A DNA stretch of 15,998 bases from CAYSDH01 sp964429805 (GTDB taxonomy: Bacteria; Bacteroidota; Bacteroidia; Flavobacteriales_D; JABDKJ01): NCBI GenBank assembly GCA_964429805.1, contig CAYSDH010000072.1:1-15998 (forward strand). Reading direction: 5' to 3'. This document shows, one piece after another, positions 7,552 through 14,005 of this stretch (positions are counted from its first letter, which is position 1; each line of letters begins with the position of its first letter). The notes under the pieces were generated by a model. The model had not been told where the DNA came from. It was given only the letters and a program-made list of their open reading frames with translations, and made no database searches. The translations under genes and the position numbers were made by a program.

Positions 7552-7567
7552 TTTAGACAAGTCTAAA
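7552..7567. promoter_or_regulatory. Palindromic candidate operator for the DtxR/MntR-type repressor
   Basis: TTTAGAC-aa-GTCTAAA is a perfect inverted repeat of 7-bp arms. It lies 21 bases before the ATG of the repressor and 8 bases before its TAGCTTTG -7 box, so it covers the -33 region. On the other strand it covers the -33 region of the SDR promoter. DtxR-family operators are often AT-flanked inverted repeats beginning TTAGG or similar, so an autoregulatory site is a natural reading. Confidence 0.6.
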
Positions 7568-7575
7568 TTATATTT

Positions 7576-7583
7576 TAGCTTTG
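7576..7583 (+). promoter_or_regulatory. -7 box of the mntR/dtxR-like gene
   Basis: TAGCTTTG matches the Bacteroidota TAnnTTTG consensus exactly and ends five bases before the ATG at 7589. Transcription would start at or near the start codon. The -33 position is occupied by the palindrome. Confidence 0.65.
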
Positions 7584-7588
7584 TCTCA

Positions 7589-8257
7589 ATGGCTATTATT
7601 AATCAGACCATAGAGAATTATCTAAAGTGCATGTACTCCTTAAGTAACAAGGAATCAGGCAAGGGTATTAGCACCAATGCTATCGCTGAGAAGTTGCAGA
7701 CCAAAGCCTCTTCAGTTACTGATATGCTCAAAAAACTGAGCCGAAAAGGGCTAGTCGATTACAAAAAATATCATGGCGCTTCCTTGACTGAAAACGGGTC
7801 AAAAATTGCGCTTAGCACGCTCAGAAAGCACCGACTATGGGAGGTGTTTTTAGTCAATGAACTCGATTTTGCATGGAATGAAGTGCATGAGATAGCCGAG
7901 CAACTCGAACACATCGAGTCCGAAGACTTAGTAAATAGACTGGAGGCTTATCTCGGCCATCCGAAGTTTGATCCGCATGGAGACCCTATACCTGATGCAG
8001 ATGGGAAACTAATCGATGACAGATCCATGAAAAGGCTTCACGCCAGTGAAGTTGGAACCAAAGGAAAAGTAGTCGGAGTGGTTGATTCATCAGACAATTT
8101 CTTGGCGCACCTTGGCCACCTTGGTATCAATCTCGGTACTGAAATCAGTATTTCTGACAAAGCAGACTATGACGGCTCGATGACGATTAGTTTAAATGAA
8201 GAGCGTGTCAATATTTCAGAGTCAACGGCAAAAAACATTTTAATAGAACAACTTTAA
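7589..8257 (+). CDS. DtxR/MntR-family metal-dependent repressor with FeoA-like domain
   Basis: A 222-residue cytoplasmic repressor. Order: winged helix about 5-70 (recognition region TKASSVTDMLKKLSRKGLVDY), dimerisation/metal domain about 75-140, and FeoA/SH3-like domain about 150-222, the length of full DtxR proteins. Aligned by eye, the ligands are present: His81, Glu85 and His100 match the ancillary site of DtxR, and Glu104, Glu107 and His108 match the primary site, with Glu where DtxR has Cys102 and MntR has Glu99. This favours manganese, but iron or zinc is possible. Its stop shares one base with the start of the ZIP transporter gene, so it very likely controls that transporter. A perfect palindrome upstream suggests autoregulation. 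Confidence 0.88.
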   Translation: MAIINQTIENYLKCMYSLSNKESGKGISTNAIAEKLQTKASSVTDMLKKLSRKGLVDYKKYHGASLTENGSKIALSTLRKHRLWEVFLVNELDFAWNEVHEIAEQLEHIESEDLVNRLEAYLGHPKFDPHGDPIPDADGKLIDDRSMKRLHASEVGTKGKVVGVVDSSDNFLAHLGHLGINLGTEISISDKADYDGSMTISLNEERVNISESTAKNILIEQL

Positions 8258-9072
8258 TGGAACAGATTATAGATTACATGCAGTCGCTCAATCCCATCTA
8301 CGCAGCGTTCGTAGCGGGAATGTTCACCTTTTTACTGACTGCAGCAGGTTCGGCATTGGTCTTCCCAATGAAAGGAATGGGCCGTGGGGCGCTTGACGGC
8401 ATGTTAGGTTTTACGGGCGGTGTCATGGTGGCCGCCAGTTGCTTCGGACTTCTTGGGCCCGCCATAGATCAGTCTGCTGGTGAAGGATTTGTGCAGGTTA
8501 CTCCAGCCGCGATCGGTTTTATATTAGGTGCCTTGTTCATCTTTGGGCTTGATAAAGTCATGCCGCACTTACACCTCAATTTTGCGGACCATGAAAATGA
8601 AGGTGTAAAAACTACTTGGCACCGTACTACCCTATTGGTCTCAGCCATTACGCTGCATAATATTCCCGAAGGACTTGCCGTAGGTGTGCTCTTTGGAGCG
8701 GCTGTCGGTGCACCTGATCTTATTGACGAAGCGGTCATTCTGGCGATTGCCATTGCCATTCAAAATTTCCCAGAAGGAATTGCTGTATCGATGCCACTTA
8801 AACGAGAAGGCGTATCAAGTCTTAAAAGTTGGTGGTATGGATCTATGTCGGCAATTGTAGAACCTATTGCGGCCGTGATTGGCGCACTGATGGTCACGAC
8901 ATTCGAGCCTCTTCTGCCCTACGCACTTGCTTTTGCGGCCGGGGCTATGATCTATGTAGTGATTGAAGAAGTAGTGCCAGAAACTCAACGAGACAAATAC
9001 ACAGACATCGCCACATTAGGATTCATCATAGGCTTTACCCTTATGATGGTGCTTGATGTAGGTTTAGGCTGA
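8257..9072 (+). CDS. ZIP-family divalent metal transporter
   Basis: A 271-residue inner-membrane protein with about eight hydrophobic segments. Helix IV carries HNIPEG (134-139) and helix V carries QNFPEG (169-174), the paired metal-site motifs of ZIP carriers; EEVVPE (247-252) is the next conserved acidic segment. A loop rich in His, Asp and Glu (PHLHLNFADHENEG, 103-116) precedes helix IV, as in GufA/ZupT-like members. It imports a divalent cation such as Zn, Mn or Fe; the metal cannot be told from the sequence, although the MntR-like repressor overlapping it (shared A in TAATG) hints at Mn. The two genes form a translationally coupled operon. Confidence 0.9.
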   Translation: MEQIIDYMQSLNPIYAAFVAGMFTFLLTAAGSALVFPMKGMGRGALDGMLGFTGGVMVAASCFGLLGPAIDQSAGEGFVQVTPAAIGFILGALFIFGLDKVMPHLHLNFADHENEGVKTTWHRTTLLVSAITLHNIPEGLAVGVLFGAAVGAPDLIDEAVILAIAIAIQNFPEGIAVSMPLKREGVSSLKSWWYGSMSAIVEPIAAVIGALMVTTFEPLLPYALAFAAGAMIYVVIEEVVPETQRDKYTDIATLGFIIGFTLMMVLDVGLG

Positions 9073-9080
9073 TGGAATGA

Positions 9081-9088
9081 TACTTTTG
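9081..9088 (+). promoter_or_regulatory. -7 box of smpB
   Basis: TACTTTTG matches TAnnTTTG and ends four bases before the GTG at 9093. It overlaps nothing coding, since the transporter ends at 9072. The position supports GTG as the start and an almost leaderless transcript. Confidence 0.6.
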
Positions 9089-9092
9089 CCCC

Positions 9093-9554
9093 GTGGAGGA
9101 AAAAGAGATTATCATAGCAAAAAACAAGAAAGCCAGGTATGAGTATACCTTGGAAGACGAGTTTACTGCGGGTATAGTTTTGCAGGGCACTGAGATTAAA
9201 TCTATACGTAACAGTAAAGCTCGAATTACCGAAGCTTACTGTGCCATAAGCAGCGGAGAGTTGTGGGTGCGCAACATGTATATCGAAGAGTATGCTGCGG
9301 GCAGTTATAATAATCACCTACCCAAAAGAGAGCGCAAACTACTGGTCAATAAAAGTGAACTCAAAAAAATAGTCAAGAAGCTCAAAGACAATGGAGTCAC
9401 CTGTATTCCAACTCTCCTCTTTATCTCTGCGCGCGGCAAAGCCAACTTGAAAATCTCTATAGCATCAGGTAAAAAATTGCATGACAAGCGTGAAGATTTG
9501 AAACGAAAAGACGCCAGCCGTCAAATAGACAGATCTGAGTCGGATCGTTACTAG
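9093..9554 (+). CDS. smpB: SmpB, tmRNA-binding protein
   Basis: A 153-residue protein covering the whole SmpB family: IIAKNKKARYEYTLEDEFTAGI at the start, GTEIKSIRNSKARITEAYC in the first third, and a basic C-terminal tail starting at GKKLHDKREDLKRKD. SmpB binds tmRNA and carries it to ribosomes stalled on broken mRNAs, where the tail enters the empty mRNA channel. It starts with GTG at 9093; the first residues (MEEKEIIIAKNKKA) fit the family and no upstream ATG fits. It has its own promoter box 20 bases after the transporter gene. The tmRNA gene is not in this window. Confidence 0.95.
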   Translation: MEEKEIIIAKNKKARYEYTLEDEFTAGIVLQGTEIKSIRNSKARITEAYCAISSGELWVRNMYIEEYAAGSYNNHLPKRERKLLVNKSELKKIVKKLKDNGVTCIPTLLFISARGKANLKISIASGKKLHDKREDLKRKDASRQIDRSESDRY

Positions 9555-9691
9555 CCCCCACTTTACACGAGTTACCTACCCCCTTAAATCATCAAAGGAC
9601 CTCATCTGATGATGAAGCCCTTCGATTTAACTAAACACTAAAAAACACGTCTTAAATACGCTATGAAACTCTAATCTGCTCTTATGATGAG

Positions 9692-9946
9692 TCAGTTTAG
9701 ATGAATCCACATGCCTTCTAACTGCGACTCCGTATCGAAGTAGCTGCTGAGTACACGAATATATTTTTCTTGATTCTTCTTGTTGTATGAAACTTCCACG
9801 AAGAATCCATATAACGAATAGATTGATAATTTACCCTTGTTACTATTGCTCTTTTCACTTAAAAAGCTGCCGTTCACCCTCAAAAGTTCTTTCTTCTCTT
9901 CGTAACTGAGGTGTCTATATTCTAGTGTCGTCATAATCTCTCTCAT
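9692..9946 (-). CDS. Small conserved hypothetical protein of Bacteroidota
   Basis: An 84-residue soluble protein (MREIMTTLEYRHLSYEEKKELLRVNG onward, given to 20 residues: MREIMTTLEYRHLSYEEKKE). The arrangement of a helical LSYEEKKELL segment, a GSFL turn, and the strand pair IYSLYGFFVEVSYNKKNQ is one I remember from many small unannotated Bacteroidota proteins; no function is known to me. The ATG at 9946 is preceded by GGGAGG about five bases upstream, a rare strong Shine-Dalgarno for this phylum. A longer frame from 9997 is ruled out because the promoter (TTGA and TATTTTTG at 9997-9967) lies inside it. Met22 of the longer frame (9934) is a second possible start. Confidence 0.72.
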   Translation of the reverse strand: MREIMTTLEYRHLSYEEKKELLRVNGSFLSEKSNSNKGKLSIYSLYGFFVEVSYNKKNQEKYIRVLSSYFDTESQLEGMWIHLN

Positions 9947-9966
9947 CTTTCCTCCCTTGCGCAGAA

Positions 9967-9997
9967 CAAAAATAAGACGGAAATGACAGCAAGTCAA
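9967..9997 (-). promoter_or_regulatory. Promoter of the small hypothetical gene
   Basis: Minus strand: TTGA (9997-9994), 19-base spacer, TATTTTTG (9974-9967). This is the clearest Bacteroidota-type promoter in the window. It leaves a leader of about 15-16 bases containing GGGAGG before the ATG at 9946. Confidence 0.75.
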
Positions 9998-10048
9998 GAA
10001 TTCGTCTATAAAAATGGGTGATTGGTCGAAAAAATGTAACCTTAAAGC

Positions 10049-11119
10049 CTATTCATCGTAGTTGACTACCACTTTTTGGGTGTCTGGGTGAGATTGGCAG
10101 GTCAACACATAGCCATCAGCTATTTCCTGATCATCAAGCGAGAAGTTCTGCACCATGCGCATTTTCCCTTCTGTTACCTTGGCTCTGCACGTGCAGCAAA
10201 CGCCACCTTTGCAGGCAAACGGAAGGTCAGCTCCGGCAGCCAATCCTGCATCTAACACACTGTTACCTTGCGTATTTAGCTCAAAATCAAAGGACTCGTC
10301 ATCAACCACTACAGTTACTTGACTCATGCCTGTGAATGCCTCTACATCAGCTTCAACCTCTTGTTTTACAGGCTCTTGAGACACAGGAGCAGTAAATAGT
10401 TCCATCAACATCTGGTCTTTAGACACACCCATGTTAGACAGAGCCGTAGCGGTCATGTCCATGAGTTGGCCTGGACCACAGAGTAAAAACTTGTTGACCG
10501 AGTTGGCATCAAAGAGTTGACCATTCCAGCCGTTAAGAGAAATTCCATCAATACGACCAGAGTCGTACTTGTCTCCACCGCCAGCACTAAGTTTATGTAG
10601 CACAGTTAATCGCGAACCATACTCACTTTCTAAGCCTTCAATCTCCTCTTTAAACATGATGTTGTCCGCGTCATGGTTCCCATAAATAAGAGTAAACGAA
10701 ACATCTGCCGAGGCCTTTAATGATGACTTAATAATCGACAAAATGGGCGTAATACCACTTCCCCCAGCAATGGCCACATACTTTCCTGCAGACATGTCAG
10801 CATGAAAATTACCCGTGGGCGCCATCACTTCTATTTGATCACCCACCTTCAACTCACGATTGGCATAAGTCGAAAAGCGGCCCCCTTGCACTTCCTTCAC
10901 TCCGACTCTTAACACAGACTCATAATCAGCACTACAGACGGAATATGAGCGTCTGAGCTCTTCTCCATTAATAGTTGAATTCAAAGTCAAATACTGGCCA
11001 GGAATAAACGAGAATAACGATTTGAGTTCATCAGGAATTGAAAAAGCAATACTGACTGCCTTTGGTGTCAAGCGCTGAATTTCTGAAATTGTGAGGGTAT
11101 AAAAATCTGTTGCTGCCAT
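10049..11119 (-). CDS. Ferredoxin-NADPH reductase with fused 2Fe-2S domain, PaaE-like
   Basis: A 356-residue cytoplasmic electron-transfer protein. An FAD domain (about 5-110, RRSYS at 56-60) is followed by an NAD(P) domain (about 111-240, GGSGITP at 119-125) and a plant-type ferredoxin domain (about 270-356) whose cluster ligands are Cys303, Cys308, Cys311 and Cys341. An extra Cys309 replaces the usual Ser/Thr. The tail MVQNFSLDDQEIADGYVLTC matches PaaE, the reductase of phenylacetyl-CoA epoxidase, and other oxygenase reductases. No paaABCD genes are in view, so its partner oxygenase is unknown. The ATG at 11119 is chosen because a TATTTTTG -7 box lies 11 bases upstream, inside a longer frame that begins at 11164. 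Confidence 0.87.
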   Translation of the reverse strand: MAATDFYTLTISEIQRLTPKAVSIAFSIPDELKSLFSFIPGQYLTLNSTINGEELRRSYSVCSADYESVLRVGVKEVQGGRFSTYANRELKVGDQIEVMAPTGNFHADMSAGKYVAIAGGSGITPILSIIKSSLKASADVSFTLIYGNHDADNIMFKEEIEGLESEYGSRLTVLHKLSAGGGDKYDSGRIDGISLNGWNGQLFDANSVNKFLLCGPGQLMDMTATALSNMGVSKDQMLMELFTAPVSQEPVKQEVEADVEAFTGMSQVTVVVDDESFDFELNTQGNSVLDAGLAAGADLPFACKGGVCCTCRAKVTEGKMRMVQNFSLDDQEIADGYVLTCQSHPDTQKVVVNYDE

Positions 11120-11130
11120 AATTGTGGCGG

Positions 11131-11138
11131 CAAAAATA
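11131..11138 (-). promoter_or_regulatory. -7 box of the PaaE-like reductase gene
   Basis: TATTTTTG on the minus strand matches TAnnTTTG and ends 11 bases before the ATG at 11119. A TTGA lies 22 bases further upstream (minus strand), within the first codons of the divergent gene. Confidence 0.6.
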
Positions 11139-11163
11139 CAGGTTCGGCATAAATTAGCAGTCA

Positions 11164-11679
11164 ATGAATGAGCTCAGTAAAGCAAATATTGTCGGAATAA
11201 AAAGCAGACGAGCTGTAGATGAGCACATTGACTATGTAGGATTTGACCCGATACGGTTTAAAGAACTCATGAAGTTTCTGTTTTGTGGCGAAGCTCCGTG
11301 CAACGATAAGGCCTCTTGGGTGATGGTCAATGTGCTTGAAAAATATCCAGACTTGATGCTGCCGTATAGAGATAAGATGCTGGACTACCTTGAGCATCCG
11401 GGCACTCAAATCATGTTTAAGCGCCACATTATCAAAGCCTATTACTTGTCGCACCTTCCCAAAAAGAAATTGGGTCTGCTCACCAGTCAGGCCATGCAGT
11501 ATCTAGCTAACCCGCAAGAAGGAAAGGCGCTTCGCGTATACTCTATGAATGTACTTGAGAAAATAGTAGCGAAGTATCCAGAACTCAAACCAGAATTTGA
11601 ATTGATTTTAAAAGAAACGCTCAAGGAGAAAGTCGCTTGGCTCAATATCAAAGCAGGAAGAATACTAGCTGCGGATTAA
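11164..11679 (+). CDS. Helical hypothetical protein, HEAT-like
   Basis: A 171-residue soluble protein without signal or membrane segment. It is almost entirely helical, with helix pairs such as DKASWVMVNVLEKYPDLMLPY, followed by PGTQIMFKRHIIKAYYLSH and KALRVYSMNVLEKIVAKYPE. The words VMVNVLEKYP and SMNVLEKIVAKYP, about 75 residues apart, suggest repeats of the HEAT/adaptin kind, which usually bind proteins. I recognise no named family. It diverges from the reductase gene with only 44 bases between starts and is followed after 16 bases by the acyltransferase gene, which has its own -7 box. Confidence 0.75.
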   Translation: MNELSKANIVGIKSRRAVDEHIDYVGFDPIRFKELMKFLFCGEAPCNDKASWVMVNVLEKYPDLMLPYRDKMLDYLEHPGTQIMFKRHIIKAYYLSHLPKKKLGLLTSQAMQYLANPQEGKALRVYSMNVLEKIVAKYPELKPEFELILKETLKEKVAWLNIKAGRILAAD

Positions 11680-11682
11680 GGC

Positions 11683-11690
11683 TAACTTTG
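11683..11690 (+). promoter_or_regulatory. -7 box of the acyltransferase gene
   Basis: TAACTTTG fits TAnnTTTG and ends five bases before the GTG at 11696. It lies in the 16-base gap after the preceding gene and supports the GTG start; no good -33 TTG is seen, so it is weaker evidence than for other genes. Confidence 0.45.
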
Positions 11691-11695
11691 CTCGC

Positions 11696-12430
11696 GTGAA
11701 AACCTTGCTACTGCCATTTGTCATAATTCGAAATCTCATCATTTTACTATGGTTGATTTTTAGTGGCAGTCTAGCAGTGCTGGCTCGGCTCGTTACGTTT
11801 AAGAGCGCGGCAGGCCTGTGGGTGGTCAAGCATATATACTGTAGAGGATTTTTCGTTTTACTTGGCAATAGAGTAACAAGCTCTGGCCTTGAGAATATTG
11901 ATATCAGTAAGACCTATGTGTTTACAGCTAACCATGAGTCTCACTTAGACACGCAAGCCATTTTTCTTCATTACCCGAAGTATCTCTTTTTCATAGCGAA
12001 AAAAGAATTGAAAAATGTGCCCGTAGTGGGCTGGGTAATATGGGCCATGGGCATGATCTTCGTTGACAGAAAGAACCCTGAACGCGCCAAAGAGAGTCTG
12101 AGCAAAGCGGCCGACATGATACGTGGCGGAAAAAACATCATCTCTTTTCCAGAAGGAACACGCAACAAAGACGGGCAACTGGGGCGTTTTAAAAAGGGCC
12201 TATTTGCCTTGGCACTGCAAGCGGAAGTAGACGTGATACCTGTCACAGTGTTGGGAGCCCGCGAGGCCATGCCTTCTGGCTCATTTAAGCTGCGCAGCGA
12301 GCCTATTCATGTTCACTTTTCTCCAGCAGTGAGTCATGCAGAATTTAAGGATGACCCCATTAGATTTGCGAACTCTGTGAGAGACATAGTTGCTAAAAAC
12401 AGAACCGAATTAAGACATTATTTAGACTAA
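11696..12430 (+). CDS. plsC: 1-acyl-sn-glycerol-3-phosphate acyltransferase (PlsC type)
   Basis: A 244-residue membrane-associated acyltransferase of phospholipid synthesis, transferring an acyl chain to lysophosphatidate or a similar lysolipid. An N-terminal hydrophobic helix (4-32) anchors it. The catalytic NHESHLD (79-85, HxxxxD with His80 and Asp85) and the FPEGTR block (151-156) are intact, and VDRKNPERAKESL and IPVTVLGA form the other family blocks. It starts with GTG at 11696, five bases after TAACTTTG. The ArsC-like phosphatase gene follows after nine bases, so both are probably one operon, though no functional link is obvious. Bacteroidota often carry several PlsC paralogues, including for aminolipids. 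Confidence 0.88.
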   Translation: MKTLLLPFVIIRNLIILLWLIFSGSLAVLARLVTFKSAAGLWVVKHIYCRGFFVLLGNRVTSSGLENIDISKTYVFTANHESHLDTQAIFLHYPKYLFFIAKKELKNVPVVGWVIWAMGMIFVDRKNPERAKESLSKAADMIRGGKNIISFPEGTRNKDGQLGRFKKGLFALALQAEVDVIPVTVLGAREAMPSGSFKLRSEPIHVHFSPAVSHAEFKDDPIRFANSVRDIVAKNRTELRHYLD

Positions 12431-12439
12431 ACGACAGAC

Positions 12440-13051
12440 ATGATACTCAAAGAACTTGATACATACATAGCCACGCTAGATACGCCAACTGACTCAGAGA
12501 GAATTGCCATACTTGACCAGTTGGTCACACAAATAACAAGCAAAGAGTCGAAGGCCTTCGTTTTCGTGTGCACGCACAACTCTACACGAAGTCAAATGAG
12601 TCATGTCTGGGCGCATGTATTTGCTTCACACTTTGAGGTTGAGGTGGCTACTCATTCTGCAGGAACTGAAGCGACCGCGTTTAACATCAGAGCGGTTGAT
12701 GCGCTGCGCAGAGCTGGAATGGACATTGAGGAAGAAGAGTCTGAGGAGACTAATCCAAACCCGGTATATCTGGTGCGATACTCTGATAGTCATTCGCGCA
12801 TTGAGGCCTGGTCCAAGACACTGGAAGACGCGTCATTGCCAACGACAGAGTTTTCGGCCGTCATGACCTGCTCTGATGCTGATGAAAACTGCCCGTTCTT
12901 GCCCGGAGCATCGGCACGTATACCGCTGCGTTACACTGACCCTAAGCGCAATGACGATACGCCTGAAGAAATGGCTGATTATGATGCCCGGTGCAAACTG
13001 ATTGCTTCTGAACTCGCCTATGTGATGTCTAAGGCGGCCAAAGCGCAATGA
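12440..13051 (+). CDS. ArsC-like arsenate reductase / LMW protein tyrosine phosphatase
   Basis: A 203-residue cytoplasmic protein. The P-loop CTHNSTR (Cys44 to Arg50) is the Cx5R signature of low-molecular-weight phosphatases. The pair Cys144 and Cys151 in MTCSDADENCP matches the two redox cysteines of thioredoxin-coupled arsenate reductases, and YTDPKR supplies the general acid Asp168. All catalytic parts of a thioredoxin-type ArsC are thus present. It is longer than classical ArsC (about 140 residues) through a 38-residue N-terminal helix region and an insertion around 96-137. Arsenate reduction is the likely activity; a phosphatase role is possible. It follows the PlsC gene after nine bases. 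An arsenosugar-associated glycosyltransferase lies at the other end of the window. Confidence 0.82.
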   Translation: MILKELDTYIATLDTPTDSERIAILDQLVTQITSKESKAFVFVCTHNSTRSQMSHVWAHVFASHFEVEVATHSAGTEATAFNIRAVDALRRAGMDIEEEESEETNPNPVYLVRYSDSHSRIEAWSKTLEDASLPTTEFSAVMTCSDADENCPFLPGASARIPLRYTDPKRNDDTPEEMADYDARCKLIASELAYVMSKAAKAQ

Positions 13052-13078
13052 TCTGTTTATTGCAGAGTTATTGTTTTC

Positions 13079-13933
13079 ATGCGACCATCACGACCTCTGC
13101 TCTTACTTTTTAGTCTAGTCTTTGTAGCGCTGTTTACAGCCACTCTCTTTCTCTGCACCACTACAGAAAAAGCGGAGCTGGACACAATAGAAAAAGTAAT
13201 AGAAACACTTAAGCCAGAAGACACAAGTACCCAATTAGATAGTCTTGGAGCCACGGTAGAGGCACGATTCCCCTGCCCTGCAGGATATCATAGAGCCACA
13301 GTTGACCAGAACTCATTTGCGCAGTACCTGCGAGACTTGCCCTTAAAGCCGCACAGTGCCGATGTGAAATACTACAACGGTGAGGTGAAGCAGAACTATG
13401 CGGTCTACTGCGCGGTGGTTGACATGGACCTCGACCCGGTTGACCTCCAACAATGTGCTGATGCCGTGATGAGATTGAGGGGTGAGTATCTCTTTGAGCA
13501 AGAACGCTATGCGGACATTCACTTTGATTTTTTGTCTGACTCGAAGCCTCGATATTTTAAAGATTACTCAAAAGGAGACTATTCTTATCGCTCGTTTAGA
13601 AAGTATATGAAGTATGTATTCTCATACGCCAATACCGCTTCTCTGCGAAATGAACTGCGCACCAGGCCCATGATGGACATGCATATTGGTGACGTTCTCA
13701 TACAGAAAGGTCGGCCATACGGTCATGCCGTAATTGTGATTGACATGTGTGTCAATGATGATGGCGTGCAGCTCTACATGCTTGCTCAAAGCTATATGCC
13801 AGCGCAAGACACACAGATACTAACCAATCCGACAGATGCGGGCCTTAGCCCCTGGTACACGCTCGCTGATGGAGAAATTCGCACACCTGAGTGGAGCTTT
13901 AACGCTTCAGACCTGCGCTACTTTGATAACTAA
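13079..13933 (+). CDS. DUF4846 domain protein, membrane-anchored
   Basis: A 284-residue exported protein with an N-terminal hydrophobic segment (7-26). Cys26 follows LFL, so a lipoprotein is possible but the lipobox is not good. The DUF4846 core is complete: RFPCPAGYHRATVDQNSFAQ, then YLRDLPLKPH (91-100 region), NYAVYCAVVDMDLDPVDLQQ, CADAVMRLRGEYLF, HIGDVLIQKGRPYGHAVIV, and LAQSYMPAQ near the end with PWYTL. The conserved GHAVIVIDM and QSYMPAQ are the most typical parts. Function is unknown; the pattern of His and Gln has been compared to hydrolase-like folds, which I cannot confirm. It begins 27 bases after the ArsC-like gene, perhaps part of the same transcript. Confidence 0.87.
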   Translation: MRPSRPLLLLFSLVFVALFTATLFLCTTTEKAELDTIEKVIETLKPEDTSTQLDSLGATVEARFPCPAGYHRATVDQNSFAQYLRDLPLKPHSADVKYYNGEVKQNYAVYCAVVDMDLDPVDLQQCADAVMRLRGEYLFEQERYADIHFDFLSDSKPRYFKDYSKGDYSYRSFRKYMKYVFSYANTASLRNELRTRPMMDMHIGDVLIQKGRPYGHAVIVIDMCVNDDGVQLYMLAQSYMPAQDTQILTNPTDAGLSPWYTLADGEIRTPEWSFNASDLRYFDN

Positions 13934-13963
13934 TAGACAATATTGCCATAACCTCTCAATCAG

Positions 13964-13995
13964 TTGAATCAATTGCGACACATGCCATACATTTG
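13964..13995 (+). promoter_or_regulatory. Promoter of the GT-B glycosyltransferase gene
   Basis: TTGA (13964-13967), 20-base spacer and TACATTTG (13988-13995) fit the Bacteroidota pattern. The box ends ten bases before the ATG at 14006. Confidence 0.65.
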
Positions 13996-14005
13996 ATTCG
14001 TTAAA

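Noticed and set aside
9588..9613. ATCATCA...TGATGAT inverted repeat after smpB as a terminator
   Set aside because: AT-rich 7-bp arms without a following T run; too weak to call.
11161..11454. 97-codon minus-strand open frame opposite the helical protein
   Set aside because: Lies entirely antisense to a coherent plus-strand gene and shows no family features.
12603..12866. 87-codon plus-strand frame inside the ArsC-like gene
   Set aside because: Frame-shifted shadow; the overlapping frame has intact catalytic motifs.
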